Shown here piece by piece: positions 47,413 to 56,481 of a stretch of DNA of 64,000 nucleotides (positions are counted from its first letter, which is position 1; each line of letters opens with the position of its first letter). Source of the DNA: Sinimarinibacterium flocculans (GTDB taxonomy: Bacteria > Pseudomonadota > Gammaproteobacteria > Nevskiales > Nevskiaceae); the NCBI RefSeq assembly GCF_003201205.1, contig NZ_QICN01000001.1, positions 1 through 64,000 of the forward strand, read 5' to 3'. The position numbers were made by a program, and so were the translations under genes. The notes under the pieces are model-generated. The model had not been told where the DNA came from and did no database searches. It saw only the letters and a list, made by a program, of their open reading frames with translations.

Positions 47413-47576
47413 AGGAGTCTGGGCGGTAGGAGGCTGGCAGGCGAGGCAAAGCGGTTTCGAGGCAGGTTTCGCGCTGGTTTGAGGCCAATAGCGGGTTCTA
47501 TTGGCCGAGAAGCAGTGCGGAAGATGACCGAAACGGCGAAGCCGCAGCCGCCTGCGTTTCTACCGTCCAGGCTCCT
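47413..47576. mobile_element. 164-bp MITE-like palindromic element
   Basis: The ends AGGAGTCTGGGCGGTAG and CTACCGTCCAGGCTCCT are inverted complements at 15 of 17 positions. The core GGCCAATAG / CTATTGGCC (47483-47506) is a perfect 9-bp stem around CGGGTT. The outer ends and the core share the same centre (47494.5), so the whole unit can fold into one long interrupted hairpin. No gene lies inside. It separates two convergent genes and might also act as a two-way terminator. Confidence 0.65.
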
Positions 47577-47581
47577 GGGGC

Positions 47582-48637
47582 TCAGGCCGGGGCCTCGTCG
47601 AGGCCCCGGAGGATCAGCGGTCGCAGCGTGTTCCACAGGTCGAGCCCGGCCTGGGGGCCGTCGACCAGCAGCACGACGGCACCGTAGTCGCGACCGAGAT
47701 CGATCCACGGCACGGTGCCGAGGGCGCCGGGGTCGCTGAACTCCGGGCCCGGGCTGCCGGGGTGCAGCGCCGGATCGGAGAACCACCAGCCGAAGGCATA
47801 GCCGGGATACAGGTCGCGATCGAGCGGGGTGCCGCGTTTCTGCAGTCCGGCGATCTGGTCGCTGCGGATCAGCGCCACCATCTCTTCGGACAACAGTCGC
47901 CGGCCGCCGTGGACCCCGTCGTTCATGAACATCTGCAGGATGCGCAGATAGTCGTCGAGACTCGAAACCGCGCCGCCGGCGATCCGCGGATTGGCGTCGC
48001 CGAGAAAATGGTAGTCGCGCAGCCCCAGAGGCTCGCCGAGTGCCGTGGCGAAGAAGCGCTCCCAGGGCTTGCCGCTGATCCGTTCCGCGACCAGCCCCGC
48101 CACCTGATAGCTGCCGCCGCCATACTGGAACTGCCTGCCGGGCGTGAAGCGCAGTGGCGCATCGGCGATCTGCTGGACGCATTCCACCAGGGTCGTCGTC
48201 ACGTTCTCGTCGAGGCACCCGGGCTCCGGCGCGAGGCCGGACGTGTGGTTCAGCAGCATGCGCATGGTGATGGGCTGCTTGAGTGCCGGCCAGTCGACGA
48301 CGTCGCCGAGGTAGTCGGCCACCGGGCGGTCGAGGTCGAGCTGTTCGGCATCGACCAGGGTCAGGATCGCCGCGGCCGAAGGCGCCTTGGTGGCGGAGGC
48401 GATCGGCACGATGCTGTCGATCCGGAGATCGCCGCCGGCGGTTCGCACGGCGATGCGGTCGCCGTCGATGAGGCCGAAGACGTAGCCGGTCGCATCGGCC
48501 GGGAGTGCCTGCTCCAGGCCGGCCTTGAGTTCGACCCATTGCGTCGGCACCAAGTCGCCGACCGGTTCGCTGTCCGCGCAGGCCGCCATCAGCAGGGTGA
48601 CGGCGCAGGCGCCGGTCAACCGGGTACACAGGTTCAT
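47582..48637 (-). CDS. Serine hydrolase lipoprotein (beta-lactamase/class C-like)
   Basis: A 351-residue periplasmic lipoprotein (lipobox MAAC, Cys20) of the penicillin-binding-protein-like fold. The active-site SxxK is S81-A-T-K84. LLNHTSGL and PGRQFQYGGGSYQVAGLVAERISG follow. At the usual YxN position there is Tyr-Gly-Gly rather than Tyr-x-Asn, so beta-lactamase activity is doubtful and an esterase or D-peptidase role is more likely. The C-terminal GYAFGWWF and a glycine-rich strand fit the family. AAGGA lies close to the ATG. Confidence 0.87.
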   Translation of the reverse strand: MNLCTRLTGACAVTLLMAACADSEPVGDLVPTQWVELKAGLEQALPADATGYVFGLIDGDRIAVRTAGGDLRIDSIVPIASATKAPSAAAILTLVDAEQLDLDRPVADYLGDVVDWPALKQPITMRMLLNHTSGLAPEPGCLDENVTTTLVECVQQIADAPLRFTPGRQFQYGGGSYQVAGLVAERISGKPWERFFATALGEPLGLRDYHFLGDANPRIAGGAVSSLDDYLRILQMFMNDGVHGGRRLLSEEMVALIRSDQIAGLQKRGTPLDRDLYPGYAFGWWFSDPALHPGSPGPEFSDPGALGTVPWIDLGRDYGAVVLLVDGPQAGLDLWNTLRPLILRGLDEAPA

Positions 48638-48811
48638 GTTCCTTCCCTGGAACGCATCGCCCGTCATGGGCAGGTTGCAGTCTGCGGCGCGCGCACTGAA
48701 CCGCAGGTGAGCGCGGCGGCCTGCGATGCAGTTCTCAGTGACCCGGCGGGGCAGATCGTAGAGTCGCGTCAGGCCGCGAGGCCGGACAGAAAAAAGACGG
48801 GAGAGCAGAAG

Positions 48812-49225
48812 ATGAGGCATTCTAGGGCGTTGGGGATCTTGCTGGCCGCGGGCATGGCGGCGGGCTGCGCGGCCGTGCCGCCGGTCGAGAAGGCGTATCA
48901 CACCCGCGTGATCGAGACCTGGGTCGGCAGTACCGCATCGGCGCTGTGGTTGTCCTGGGGGCCGCCGGCGCGACAGCTCACGGCATCGAACGGCATGCGT
49001 TTCGACATCTATACGCAGCGCATCGGCAAGCCGGCGGGTGTCGACGATCCGGCGCTGAACCGGATGTATGCCGCGGCGTCCGATCCGGACTGCCTGACCT
49101 ACTTCGCGGTCGACCCGAAGACCGATCGCATCCAGCTGGCCCGCTGGCGCGGCACCACCTGCCAGCTCTATGCCCAGCAGACCGACGTGGACGTGTTGCG
49201 CTCGATCCAGCCGACGGGGTTCTAA
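48812..49225 (+). CDS. Small lipoprotein of unknown function
   Basis: A 137-residue predicted lipoprotein (lipobox MAAGC, Cys19). The mature part has VIETWVGSTASALWLSWGPPARQLTASNG, which matches the general pattern of small outer-membrane lipoproteins that contain a 'W-G-x-P' motif, and two later cysteines (DPDCLTYFAVD and TTCQLYA) that could pair. I know no function for this group. GGGAGAG precedes the ATG. Confidence 0.72.
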   Translation: MRHSRALGILLAAGMAAGCAAVPPVEKAYHTRVIETWVGSTASALWLSWGPPARQLTASNGMRFDIYTQRIGKPAGVDDPALNRMYAAASDPDCLTYFAVDPKTDRIQLARWRGTTCQLYAQQTDVDVLRSIQPTGF

Positions 49226-49280
49226 GCTGCCGACGCGGGGCGCGTAGACTGGCGGGAAACAATCGCCGGTCGGGGGAGCA

Positions 49281-51179
49281 ATGAGCGTCGATCCACGAAG
49301 GGGGCTGCGCGCCGTCGTCGGCGGCCTGTGTCTGCTGCTGGCGCTGCTGTCGTCGGGCGCACGGGCGCAGGTCGCGAGCAGTGGCTACCTGCCGCTGTCA
49401 GACGGCACGCAGCTGCGCTACTCGCTGTATCTGCCGGCGGGCGAGGGGCCGTTCCCGGTGACGCTGGTCTACTCCGGTTACAACGCCGGCAACAACCCTT
49501 ACGACATCAGCTTCGGCGGCATCGGTCCGATGCTGCTCGAGCGGGGCATCGCCGTGATCGGTGTCAGCCTGCGCGGCACCGGCTGCTCGGAAGGCGTGTG
49601 GGTGCCGTTCGAACTGCGCTGGGGACCGGACGGCGCAGAAGTCGTCGACTGGATCGCCCGGCAGGCCTGGAGCGACGGCAATGTCGCGATGGCCGGCGTC
49701 TCGTTCCCGGCGATCCTGTCGCTGGTGACCGCCGTGCAGCGCCCACCGGCCCTGCGCGCGATCCTGCCGATGGTGCCGCTCGGCGAGCTGTACCGCGACG
49801 TCGCCTATCCCGGTGGGCTGTTCAACCTGACGTTTGCCGGCGCGTGGACGCTGATGCAGAACGTCGGCACGCCGTTCTCGCTGTTCGAGACGCTGCAGGG
49901 CGACACGCACTGCGGTACCGCCATCCTCGGGCAGAACGATCCGCGGCATGTCACCGTGGTCGAGGCGGCAAGCATTCCGTATACCGACAGTGACGAGCGC
50001 TACGAGAAATTCCTGAGTCCGGCGCTGTTCGAGCGCATCGACGTGCCGGTGCTCGGCCAGGTCGGCTGGCAGGACGAGCAACTCGGTTCGCGCGCCTGGC
50101 ATGCCTTCGAGCGCCTCGATCCGGCGCGCACCTGGATGCTCGGCACCAATGGGGCGCACGGCACGATCGTCAACAGTGCGCGCTTTCGCGATCTGGCGGC
50201 GGACTTTCTCGAGCACTTCCTGCGTGGTGGCCGCCCGCAGGACTTCGAGGCCCCGCGGCTGCAGATCTGGAAGGGCTTCTCGACCGATTTCGAGCCCGCG
50301 ACCATCGAGACCTACGACCGCTGGCCGCTGCAGCCCGAGACGCTGACGCTGCACGCACAGGCGGACGGCAGCTTGCGGCCCGAACGTCCGGACGCCGAGG
50401 CGACGTTCGGCTATCTCTACCCCTTGCCGGCACCGAGCACGCTGACTGCCGTGCTGGTGCCGAACCCGACACAGCTGACCTATCTGCTGCCGGTGATTCC
50501 CGGCGGCTCCGTGGCGCTGACGACGCCGGTACTGGTCGACGAACTGCGCGTCTATGGCCCGGCCAGCGCCGATCTGTGGATCTCGGCACCGGCGCTCGAC
50601 GTCGACGTGCAGGTGACGCTGGTCGAGGTTCGCCCGGATGGTCGCGAGATGTTCGTGCAGCGCGGCTGGTTGCGCGCTTCGCACCGTGCGCTCGACGTCG
50701 AACGTTCCACACCGAGGTTGCCGCTGCACACGCACCGCGAGGCGGACCTGCAGCCGCTGGAGCCCGGCGAGATCACGCCGCTGCGCGTCGAGCTGATGCC
50801 GGTGGCGCACAGCTTTCGCGCCGGCTCCGCCTTGCGGCTGTACATCGAGGCACCGCTGGGCTTTTCCGGGTTCCGTCAGCTTGCGCTCAACCCCCTGCCG
50901 ACGGCGGTCAGCGTGCATGTGGGGCCGCAGACGCCGACGCGCCTGGTGTTCGGGCGTGCACCGGCTCCCGAATCGGTGCCGTTGTCGGCGGGCGCGGCGC
51001 CGGCCTGCGGCAGCGTGGAGAACCAGCCCTGCCGCTACAGCCTGCAGGCGGCGCCGGACGGGCAGCTGGGTTTCGACGCGCCACGCGATCAGAGCAGCGC
51101 CGACGGTGGCGTCTGGAACGCATGGGTGTTGATGCTGGCACTTTTCCTGCAGCAGCTGCGGCGGCGCTGCGTACAATAG
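49281..51179 (+). CDS. CocE/NonD-family hydrolase, exported
   Basis: A 632-residue alpha/beta hydrolase with a Sec signal peptide (cut near ARAQVAS). [28 protein letters not shown] opens the hydrolase domain, in two pieces around LYLPAGEG. The nucleophile elbow reads AGVSFPA (Ser at GVS-F), the aspartate lies in VGWQDEQ and the histidine in NGAHGT. A C-terminal beta-sandwich (about 380-570) has [18 protein letters not shown] and [15 protein letters not shown], as in X-Pro dipeptidyl-peptidase/cocaine esterase relatives. A final hydrophobic helix ([16 protein letters not shown]) may anchor the protein. The substrate is unknown. Confidence 0.88.
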   Translation: MSVDPRRGLRAVVGGLCLLLALLSSGARAQVASSGYLPLSDGTQLRYSLYLPAGEGPFPVTLVYSGYNAGNNPYDISFGGIGPMLLERGIAVIGVSLRGTGCSEGVWVPFELRWGPDGAEVVDWIARQAWSDGNVAMAGVSFPAILSLVTAVQRPPALRAILPMVPLGELYRDVAYPGGLFNLTFAGAWTLMQNVGTPFSLFETLQGDTHCGTAILGQNDPRHVTVVEAASIPYTDSDERYEKFLSPALFERIDVPVLGQVGWQDEQLGSRAWHAFERLDPARTWMLGTNGAHGTIVNSARFRDLAADFLEHFLRGGRPQDFEAPRLQIWKGFSTDFEPATIETYDRWPLQPETLTLHAQADGSLRPERPDAEATFGYLYPLPAPSTLTAVLVPNPTQLTYLLPVIPGGSVALTTPVLVDELRVYGPASADLWISAPALDVDVQVTLVEVRPDGREMFVQRGWLRASHRALDVERSTPRLPLHTHREADLQPLEPGEITPLRVELMPVAHSFRAGSALRLYIEAPLGFSGFRQLALNPLPTAVSVHVGPQTPTRLVFGRAPAPESVPLSAGAAPACGSVENQPCRYSLQAAPDGQLGFDAPRDQSSADGGVWNAWVLMLALFLQQLRRRCVQ

Positions 51180-51213
51180 CGGCCCCCAAAGTCCCGCCTC
51201 GCGCCACACCATC

Positions 51214-52893
51214 ATGTCCGAGCCGCTGAACCGTCGATCCAGGACCATCACCGCGGGCGTGCAGCGCTCGCCCAACCGCGCGATGCTGCGTGCGGTCGGC
51301 TTTACCGATACCGACTTCGACAAGCCCATCGTCGGCGTCGCCAACGCGCACTCGACGATGAACCCCTGCAATGCCGGCATCCAGCCGCTGGCCGATCGCG
51401 CTGCCGCCGGCATCCGCGCCGCCGGGGGCATGCCGCAGGTCTTCGGCATCCCGACCGTCACCGACGGCATCTCGATGGGGACCGAGGGCATGAAGTTCTC
51501 GCTGGTGTCGCGCGAGGTGATTGCCGACGGCATCGAAACGGCCGCGTCGTCGCAGTGCATGGACGGCCTGCTCGTCGTCGGCGGCTGCGACAAGAACATG
51601 CCGGGCGCCATGATCGGCATGCTGCGCCTGAACGTTCCGGCGGTCTTCGTCTATGCCGGCACGATCAAGCCGGGCAACTGGAAAGGCGTGCCGCTGACGA
51701 TCGTTTCCTCGTTCGAGGCTGTCGGCGCGTTCCAGGCGGGCAAGATGTCGCAGGAGGATTTCGACGGCATCGAGCGCAATGCCTGTCCGAGCGTCGGCGC
51801 CTGCGGCGGCATGTACACCGCGAACACGATGTCGAGCGCCTTCGAGGCGCTGGGCATGTCGCTGCTCGGTTCGAGCCAGATGGCTTCGCCGGACCCGGAG
51901 AAGGCGGACTCCGCCGCCGAGTCGGCACGGGTGCTGGTCGATGCGATCCGCCGCGACCTCAAGCCGCGCGACATCGTCACGCGCAAGGCGATCGAGAACG
52001 CGATCGCGCTGGTGATGGCCACCGGCGGCTCGACCAATGCGGTGCTGCACTTCCTGGCGATCGCACATGCCGCGCAGGTGCCGTTCACGATCGAGGACAT
52101 CGAGGCGATCCGCCTGCGCACGCCAGTGCTGTGCGATCTCAAGCCCTCCGGCAAGTACGTGGCCGTGGACCTGCATCGCGCCGGCGGCGTGCCGCAGGTG
52201 CTCAAGATGCTGCTCGCCAACGGCCTGCTGCACGGCGACGCGCTGACGATCACCGGACGCACGATGGCCGAGGCGCTCGAGGACGTGCCGGCCACGCCGC
52301 GCGCCGACCAGGATGTGATCCGCCCGTTCGACAAGCCGCTCTACGCGCAGGGCCATCTGGCCGTGCTCAAGGGCAACCTCGCCCCCGAGGGGGCGGTGGC
52401 CAAGATCACCGGCCTGAAGAATCCGGTCATCACCGGCCCGGCGCGGGTGTTCGACTCCGAGGACGAATGCATGGCGGCGATCATGGCCGACCGCATCCGG
52501 CCGGGCGACGTGCTCGTCATTCGCTACGAGGGCCCGAAGGGCGGCCCGGGCATGCGCGAGATGCTGGCACCGACGGCGGCGCTGATCGGCAAGGGGCTCG
52601 GCGAGAGCGTGGGGCTGATCACCGACGGCCGCTTCTCCGGCGGCACCTGGGGCATGGTCGTTGGCCACGTAGCACCCGAAGCCTTCGTCGGCGGAAACAT
52701 CGCGCTGGTGCAGGAGGGTGACAGCATCACCATCGACGCACACAAGCTGCTGCTGCAGCTCAACGTCGCCGACGAGGAGCTGGCACGCCGGCGCGAGGGC
52801 TGGCAGCCACCATCACCGCGCTACACGCGCGGCGTGCTGGCCAAGTTCGCGAAGCTGGTCAGCAGCGCCTCGAAGGGCGCCGTGACGGACTAG
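51214..52893 (+). CDS. ilvD: Dihydroxy-acid dehydratase
   Basis: A 559-residue iron-sulfur enzyme of valine, leucine and isoleucine synthesis, dehydrating 2,3-dihydroxy acids. The cluster cysteines are in [15 protein letters not shown] and [27 protein letters not shown] and [22 protein letters not shown] are the C-terminal signatures. Its length (559 rather than about 615) matches the shorter [2Fe-2S]-type bacterial and archaeal DHADs. Only 9 bases separate it from the following gene, which may be co-transcribed. Confidence 0.97.
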   Translation: MSEPLNRRSRTITAGVQRSPNRAMLRAVGFTDTDFDKPIVGVANAHSTMNPCNAGIQPLADRAAAGIRAAGGMPQVFGIPTVTDGISMGTEGMKFSLVSREVIADGIETAASSQCMDGLLVVGGCDKNMPGAMIGMLRLNVPAVFVYAGTIKPGNWKGVPLTIVSSFEAVGAFQAGKMSQEDFDGIERNACPSVGACGGMYTANTMSSAFEALGMSLLGSSQMASPDPEKADSAAESARVLVDAIRRDLKPRDIVTRKAIENAIALVMATGGSTNAVLHFLAIAHAAQVPFTIEDIEAIRLRTPVLCDLKPSGKYVAVDLHRAGGVPQVLKMLLANGLLHGDALTITGRTMAEALEDVPATPRADQDVIRPFDKPLYAQGHLAVLKGNLAPEGAVAKITGLKNPVITGPARVFDSEDECMAAIMADRIRPGDVLVIRYEGPKGGPGMREMLAPTAALIGKGLGESVGLITDGRFSGGTWGMVVGHVAPEAFVGGNIALVQEGDSITIDAHKLLLQLNVADEELARRREGWQPPSPRYTRGVLAKFAKLVSSASKGAVTD

Positions 52894-52902
52894 GCCCCCG
52901 GC

Positions 52903-53763
52903 ATGGCGATCTGGCGACAGTGCAAGCAATGCAAGGCACACGCCGTTCGCCGTTCGCAGCGGTCGATCGGGCAGCGGGCGCTCGCCTGGGTGGTGCCGAT
53001 CCGGCCGCAGCACTGCACGAAGTGCGGCCATCAGTCCTGGGGACTGCTGCACGCCGATGACCCTCGCGGGCCCTTCGTGACGTCCGCACTGTTCTGGGCC
53101 GTTCTGATCCTCGTCCTGTTTCCGTGGAATGCGAGCTTCGTGCGCCACGGGACCCAGGCGCTGCGCGGCGCCGTGAGCGCCGTGCTGTGGCCGGAAGGGT
53201 CGGGGAAGGCCATCTCCGTGCATTCGTCAACGCCCGCGGGCCAGAACGACGTGGCGGACGAGGCGGTGATCGTTGCTGCGGCGGAAGCGTCGGCGCCCGC
53301 CGTGCTGCCGACGCCGGACCTGCCGGCCGTCACCGCGTTGCCCACGATTGCGCCGGTTGCCGTCGCAGCGCCGACGCTCGTCCCTACGCCCGCACCCACA
53401 TCCGTTCCGGCCCCGACGGCTGCGCCGACGCCGGCCGCCGGCGAGCGTCCGATGCGGCTGGACGGTGTCGACGTGCGCTGGACCGGCGAGGCGATGGAAG
53501 TCGTCGTACGCAGCGGCGACGCTCTCGAGCCCTCGCTACGATTCAGCGACGCCGACGGCGGTTACGTCATCGACCTGCCCGGACGCTGGTCGCTGGCCGA
53601 CGGTCTACGCCTGAGCCGGACGTTCACGCGCTCGAATCTTGCAGCGCTGCACGTCGGCCGCAATCCGAAGTTCCTGCGCGTCGTCCTCGGACTCGGCGAT
53701 CCGTCCGCGCCGGCACCGACGCTGGAGGTGCGCGACGAGGGGCTATGGATTCTGGTGTACTGA
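52903..53763 (+). CDS. Zinc-ribbon / membrane / AMIN-domain protein
   Basis: A 286-residue protein of unusual layout. The N-terminal cytoplasmic zinc ribbon has CKQC (8-11) and CTKC (38-41). One membrane segment follows (about 64-80, SALFWAVLILVLFPWN). A Pro/Ala/Thr-rich spacer of about 80 residues would cross the periplasm. The C-terminal 100 residues have the AMIN-like pattern (RLDGVDVRWTGEAMEVVVRSG, GYVIDLPGRW, LHVGRNPKFLRVVLGL). AMIN domains bind peptidoglycan or secretin-type partners. The cytoplasmic ribbon could contact RNA, DNA or a protein. No known function was recognised. Confidence 0.78.
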   Translation: MAIWRQCKQCKAHAVRRSQRSIGQRALAWVVPIRPQHCTKCGHQSWGLLHADDPRGPFVTSALFWAVLILVLFPWNASFVRHGTQALRGAVSAVLWPEGSGKAISVHSSTPAGQNDVADEAVIVAAAEASAPAVLPTPDLPAVTALPTIAPVAVAAPTLVPTPAPTSVPAPTAAPTPAAGERPMRLDGVDVRWTGEAMEVVVRSGDALEPSLRFSDADGGYVIDLPGRWSLADGLRLSRTFTRSNLAALHVGRNPKFLRVVLGLGDPSAPAPTLEVRDEGLWILVY

Positions 53764-54570
53764 GCCCGGCCCGATGCCGAAGAACCGGCGAGCGGTGCGG
53801 CTCGTCAGTGCCGCGATGCGGTGTTCGTCCGTGCCGCGCGCCTGCGCCACGGCGCGGGTGACCCACGGCAGATAGGCGGGTTCGTTGCGCCGGCTGGGAG
53901 CCTTGGGCGCCGTACGCGGCAGCAGGTAAGGCGCATCGGTTTCGAGCATCAGGCGGTCGTCGGGGATGATGCGTACGGCGTCGAGCAGGTGTGCACCGCG
54001 GCGTTCGTCGCAGATCCAGCCGGTGATGCCGATGTGGCAGTCGAGCGCCAGATAGTCCTCGAGCGCTGTCTGCGTGTCGGTGAAGCAGTGCACGACCACC
54101 GCACCGAGCTGCGCCCGGTATTCGCGCAGCATCGCCACGAAGTCGCCGTGCGCGTCGCGCTGATGCAGGAACAGCGGCCGCCCGGTCTGCGCGGCGATGT
54201 CGAGCTGCGCGGCAAAGGCACGGCGCTGGGCGTCGCGGGGCGAGTAGTTGCGGAAGTAGTCGAGCCCGCACTCTCCGAGGGCCACGACTTCCGGCAGTGT
54301 CGCGTGCTCGCGCAGCTGTGCCGCGATCGCGGCGTTCCAGTCGCCGGCGTGGTGCGGGTGCAGCCCCGCGGTCGCGTAGAGCCGGCCGGGGTACCGGCGC
54401 GCGAGGGCCAGCGCATCGGCATTGCTGTCCTGGGCGCTGCCGGTGACGACGATCTCGGAGACGCCGGCGGAAGCGGCGCGTTCGAGCACGGCATCGAGGT
54501 CGGCCGCGAAGCTGTCATGGGCGAGGTTCGCGCCGATGTCCACGAGCGCGGGAACGTCCGGCCCGCTCAT
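53743..54570 (-). CDS. tatD: TatD-family metal-dependent deoxyribonuclease
   Basis: A 275-residue TIM-barrel hydrolase. DIGANLAHDSF, TAGLHPHHAGDW, VALGECGLDYFRNYSP, HQRDAHGDF, HCFTDT and LETDAPYLLPR provide the metal ligands and follow E. coli TatD along the whole length. TatD is a 3'-5' exonuclease linked to DNA repair and quality control. Its start overlaps the stop of the HTTM-DCC gene by four bases, an odd pairing since that protein is in the membrane. The 3' end overlaps the convergent AMIN gene by 21 bases. Confidence 0.95.
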   Translation of the reverse strand: MSGPDVPALVDIGANLAHDSFAADLDAVLERAASAGVSEIVVTGSAQDSNADALALARRYPGRLYATAGLHPHHAGDWNAAIAAQLREHATLPEVVALGECGLDYFRNYSPRDAQRRAFAAQLDIAAQTGRPLFLHQRDAHGDFVAMLREYRAQLGAVVVHCFTDTQTALEDYLALDCHIGITGWICDERRGAHLLDAVRIIPDDRLMLETDAPYLLPRTAPKAPSRRNEPAYLPWVTRAVAQARGTDEHRIAALTSRTARRFFGIGPGSVHQNP

Positions 54571-56405
54571 GGCAGCGGGGCGGTGGCCGTCTTCGGCGTC
54601 GCGAAGCACTCGTGGCGCCACAGCACGCGCTGTTCGACGCTCGGCGTCTGGCCCGGCGGTGGCGTCGTCTCGAGCATGTAGATCATGCGAAAGCTCATCA
54701 GGCGACGGTCGCGGGCGTCGCCGTCGAGCTTGTCGGCATTCCAGCTCCGGCACAGATACTTGCCGTAGTACAGCCGCTGGTTGGCGTACTGGGCCTCCCA
54801 CAGCCGGCCGCGGTAGGTGAGCCAGCGGATACCGCCGTGCGTCTGCGAGTACAGCGCCGGCTTCTCGAAGCGGGGCGCGCCCTGTCCGGGATCGAGGACG
54901 TCGATCTCGGTGCCGTCCGCCAGGCGCCCCGGGATCACCAGCCAGCCGTCCTCCTTGAGCGGAAACGGCGCGAACATGTTCCACAGCTGGTCGATGCGCA
55001 GGGAGCGGAACACCGGGGTCAGCGCCGCGTAGCTCGCATGCGGCGGCATGCCGACGGTGTGGCCGTTCCAGATCAGCGTGAGCACGACCATGACCGCGGC
55101 GACGCCGTGCCAGAAGCGCGGCAGCTCCCAGCGGATTCGCCGCGTCGGCAGGATGCTGGCGGTGGTGCGGCCGAAGGCGCCGCGGTGGCGGGCGACGAAG
55201 TCGTAGACGGCGTTGCCCGGCCGTTCGAGCTGCGGGGCGCGCAGCAGCGGCCAGAGCCATCCGAACAGCGGCGAATGGCGCACGAGAACGGTGAACGCCT
55301 GCCACTTGAGGTAGGCGCGTTCCTCGCCGTCGATGACGACCCAGGAGTAGTTGGCTTCCATCAGCGTCCGCGCACGCGGCGTCTCCTGCGCCGGCGCGAT
55401 GGGACTGCGCGGCAGGATCAGGAACTGCTGCATCAACCGGCAGGACTTGAGGCAGAAACCGCAGTCGATGTCGTAGTAGATCCGCGGCGCGGCCGGGTGC
55501 CTATGTCGGTGGCGGCGATCGAGGGCATCCCAGATCCAGCCGCCGGCGAAGACCGTCAGCGAACTCAGGCTCACGTAGGGGAAGTGGCCGAGTTCGAGAC
55601 ACAGCAGGAAGCCCACGTGCATCAGCATGAAGCACAGCATCAGCACGAAACGCAGCGGGCGCAGGAAAAACGGCGAGAAGATCAGCAGCGGACCGAGCAG
55701 TTCCAGCCACCAGACGTAGAAGCTCAGTGCCTTGGTCAGCGGCAGCCACTCGTTGAGCAGCCGGCCCAGCGGCAGCACGTGACGGTCGAGCGACAGCGCG
55801 TAGTAGACGGCGGTGTAGTCGGGCACCCACTCGCGGCCGCTCTTGAGCAGTGCGCTGAAGAAGTACACCGACATCACCTGCAACAGCAGGCCCGCGCTCG
55901 CCCACGACAGATGGGCATGTCGAGGCGGTGGCGGGTTCTCGGCGACGGCGGCATCGACCGAGAAGCGCGCGCCCGTCGGCAGGAACATGGACCAGAACAG
56001 CAGGCAGCAGATCAGCAGGTCGCCGCCGATCAGCACCGCCGGGTTGCGGTTCAGCAGCGAGGCCCAGAGCACGAACGAAGCGACCGACGCCAGTCGGGTG
56101 TGCCAGCCGAGGGCGAGCATCAGCGCGAGCACGCTCTGCACCGTCAGCAACGCCGCGATGAACCAGGCCTGCCCCCCGGCCAGGTGCAGGGACAGCCGCG
56201 GGCCGGCGTCGGATTCGATCAGCCATGACCGTGGCATGACGCCGGCGTCGGTCCAGAACGCGCCGAGATCGCCGAAACACAGCAGCAGGTTGCAGAACAG
56301 CACGCTGCCGAGCGCGAAGCGGAACAGCGCCAGCGTGCGCAAATCGATGCCGAAGATGTCGGCAAGCTGCTCGGCAAGGCGGGGGAAGCGTTGCGTCAGG
56401 TCCAT
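54567..56405 (-). CDS. HTTM-domain membrane protein fused to a DCC-type thiol domain
   Basis: A 612-residue inner-membrane protein. Residues about 20-300 form the horizontally transferred transmembrane (HTTM) domain related to vitamin K-dependent carboxylase, with several helices and WLELLGPLLIFSP and HVGFLLCLELGHFPY segments. At about 310-325 the cytoplasmic YYDIDCGFC starts a DCC (DUF393) thioredoxin-like domain, whose two cysteines could be redox-active. A further helix at about 440-460 leads to a C-terminal soluble region of about 150 residues. HTTM-DCC fusions exist but lack a known substrate. It precedes tatD with translational coupling. Confidence 0.85.
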   Translation of the reverse strand: MDLTQRFPRLAEQLADIFGIDLRTLALFRFALGSVLFCNLLLCFGDLGAFWTDAGVMPRSWLIESDAGPRLSLHLAGGQAWFIAALLTVQSVLALMLALGWHTRLASVASFVLWASLLNRNPAVLIGGDLLICCLLFWSMFLPTGARFSVDAAVAENPPPPRHAHLSWASAGLLLQVMSVYFFSALLKSGREWVPDYTAVYYALSLDRHVLPLGRLLNEWLPLTKALSFYVWWLELLGPLLIFSPFFLRPLRFVLMLCFMLMHVGFLLCLELGHFPYVSLSSLTVFAGGWIWDALDRRHRHRHPAAPRIYYDIDCGFCLKSCRLMQQFLILPRSPIAPAQETPRARTLMEANYSWVVIDGEERAYLKWQAFTVLVRHSPLFGWLWPLLRAPQLERPGNAVYDFVARHRGAFGRTTASILPTRRIRWELPRFWHGVAAVMVVLTLIWNGHTVGMPPHASYAALTPVFRSLRIDQLWNMFAPFPLKEDGWLVIPGRLADGTEIDVLDPGQGAPRFEKPALYSQTHGGIRWLTYRGRLWEAQYANQRLYYGKYLCRSWNADKLDGDARDRRLMSFRMIYMLETTPPPGQTPSVEQRVLWRHECFATPKTATAPLP

Positions 56406-56435
56406 CGGCAGGCAGAAAACGACACTTGCGCAAAT

Positions 56436-56464
56436 GACAAGGGGAGCCTGTGGCTCCCCTTGTC
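56436..56464 (-). terminator. Terminator hairpin of the Gly/Thr-repeat gene
   Basis: GACAAGGGGAGCC and GGCTCCCCTTGTC form a perfect 13-bp stem with a 3-base loop, 17 bases past the stop codon. The following minus-strand sequence CATTTG is only modestly T-rich. The hairpin also lies upstream of the HTTM-DCC start and may isolate that gene from read-through. Confidence 0.7.
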
Positions 56465-56481
56465 GGCCTCGGTAGGAGGAA

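Noticed and set aside
45318-48629. A long minus-strand frame spanning the MATE and peroxiredoxin genes
   Set aside because: It crosses several genes with strong motifs and contains none itself.
48638-48811. A gene in the gap between the serine hydrolase and small lipoprotein genes
   Set aside because: No frame with start, ribosome-binding site and plausible composition was seen; the gap is likely a divergent promoter region.
51173-51178. TACAAT as the -10 of an ilvD promoter
   Set aside because: The hexamer is good but no -35 was found at the right distance, and it lies inside the end of the preceding gene.
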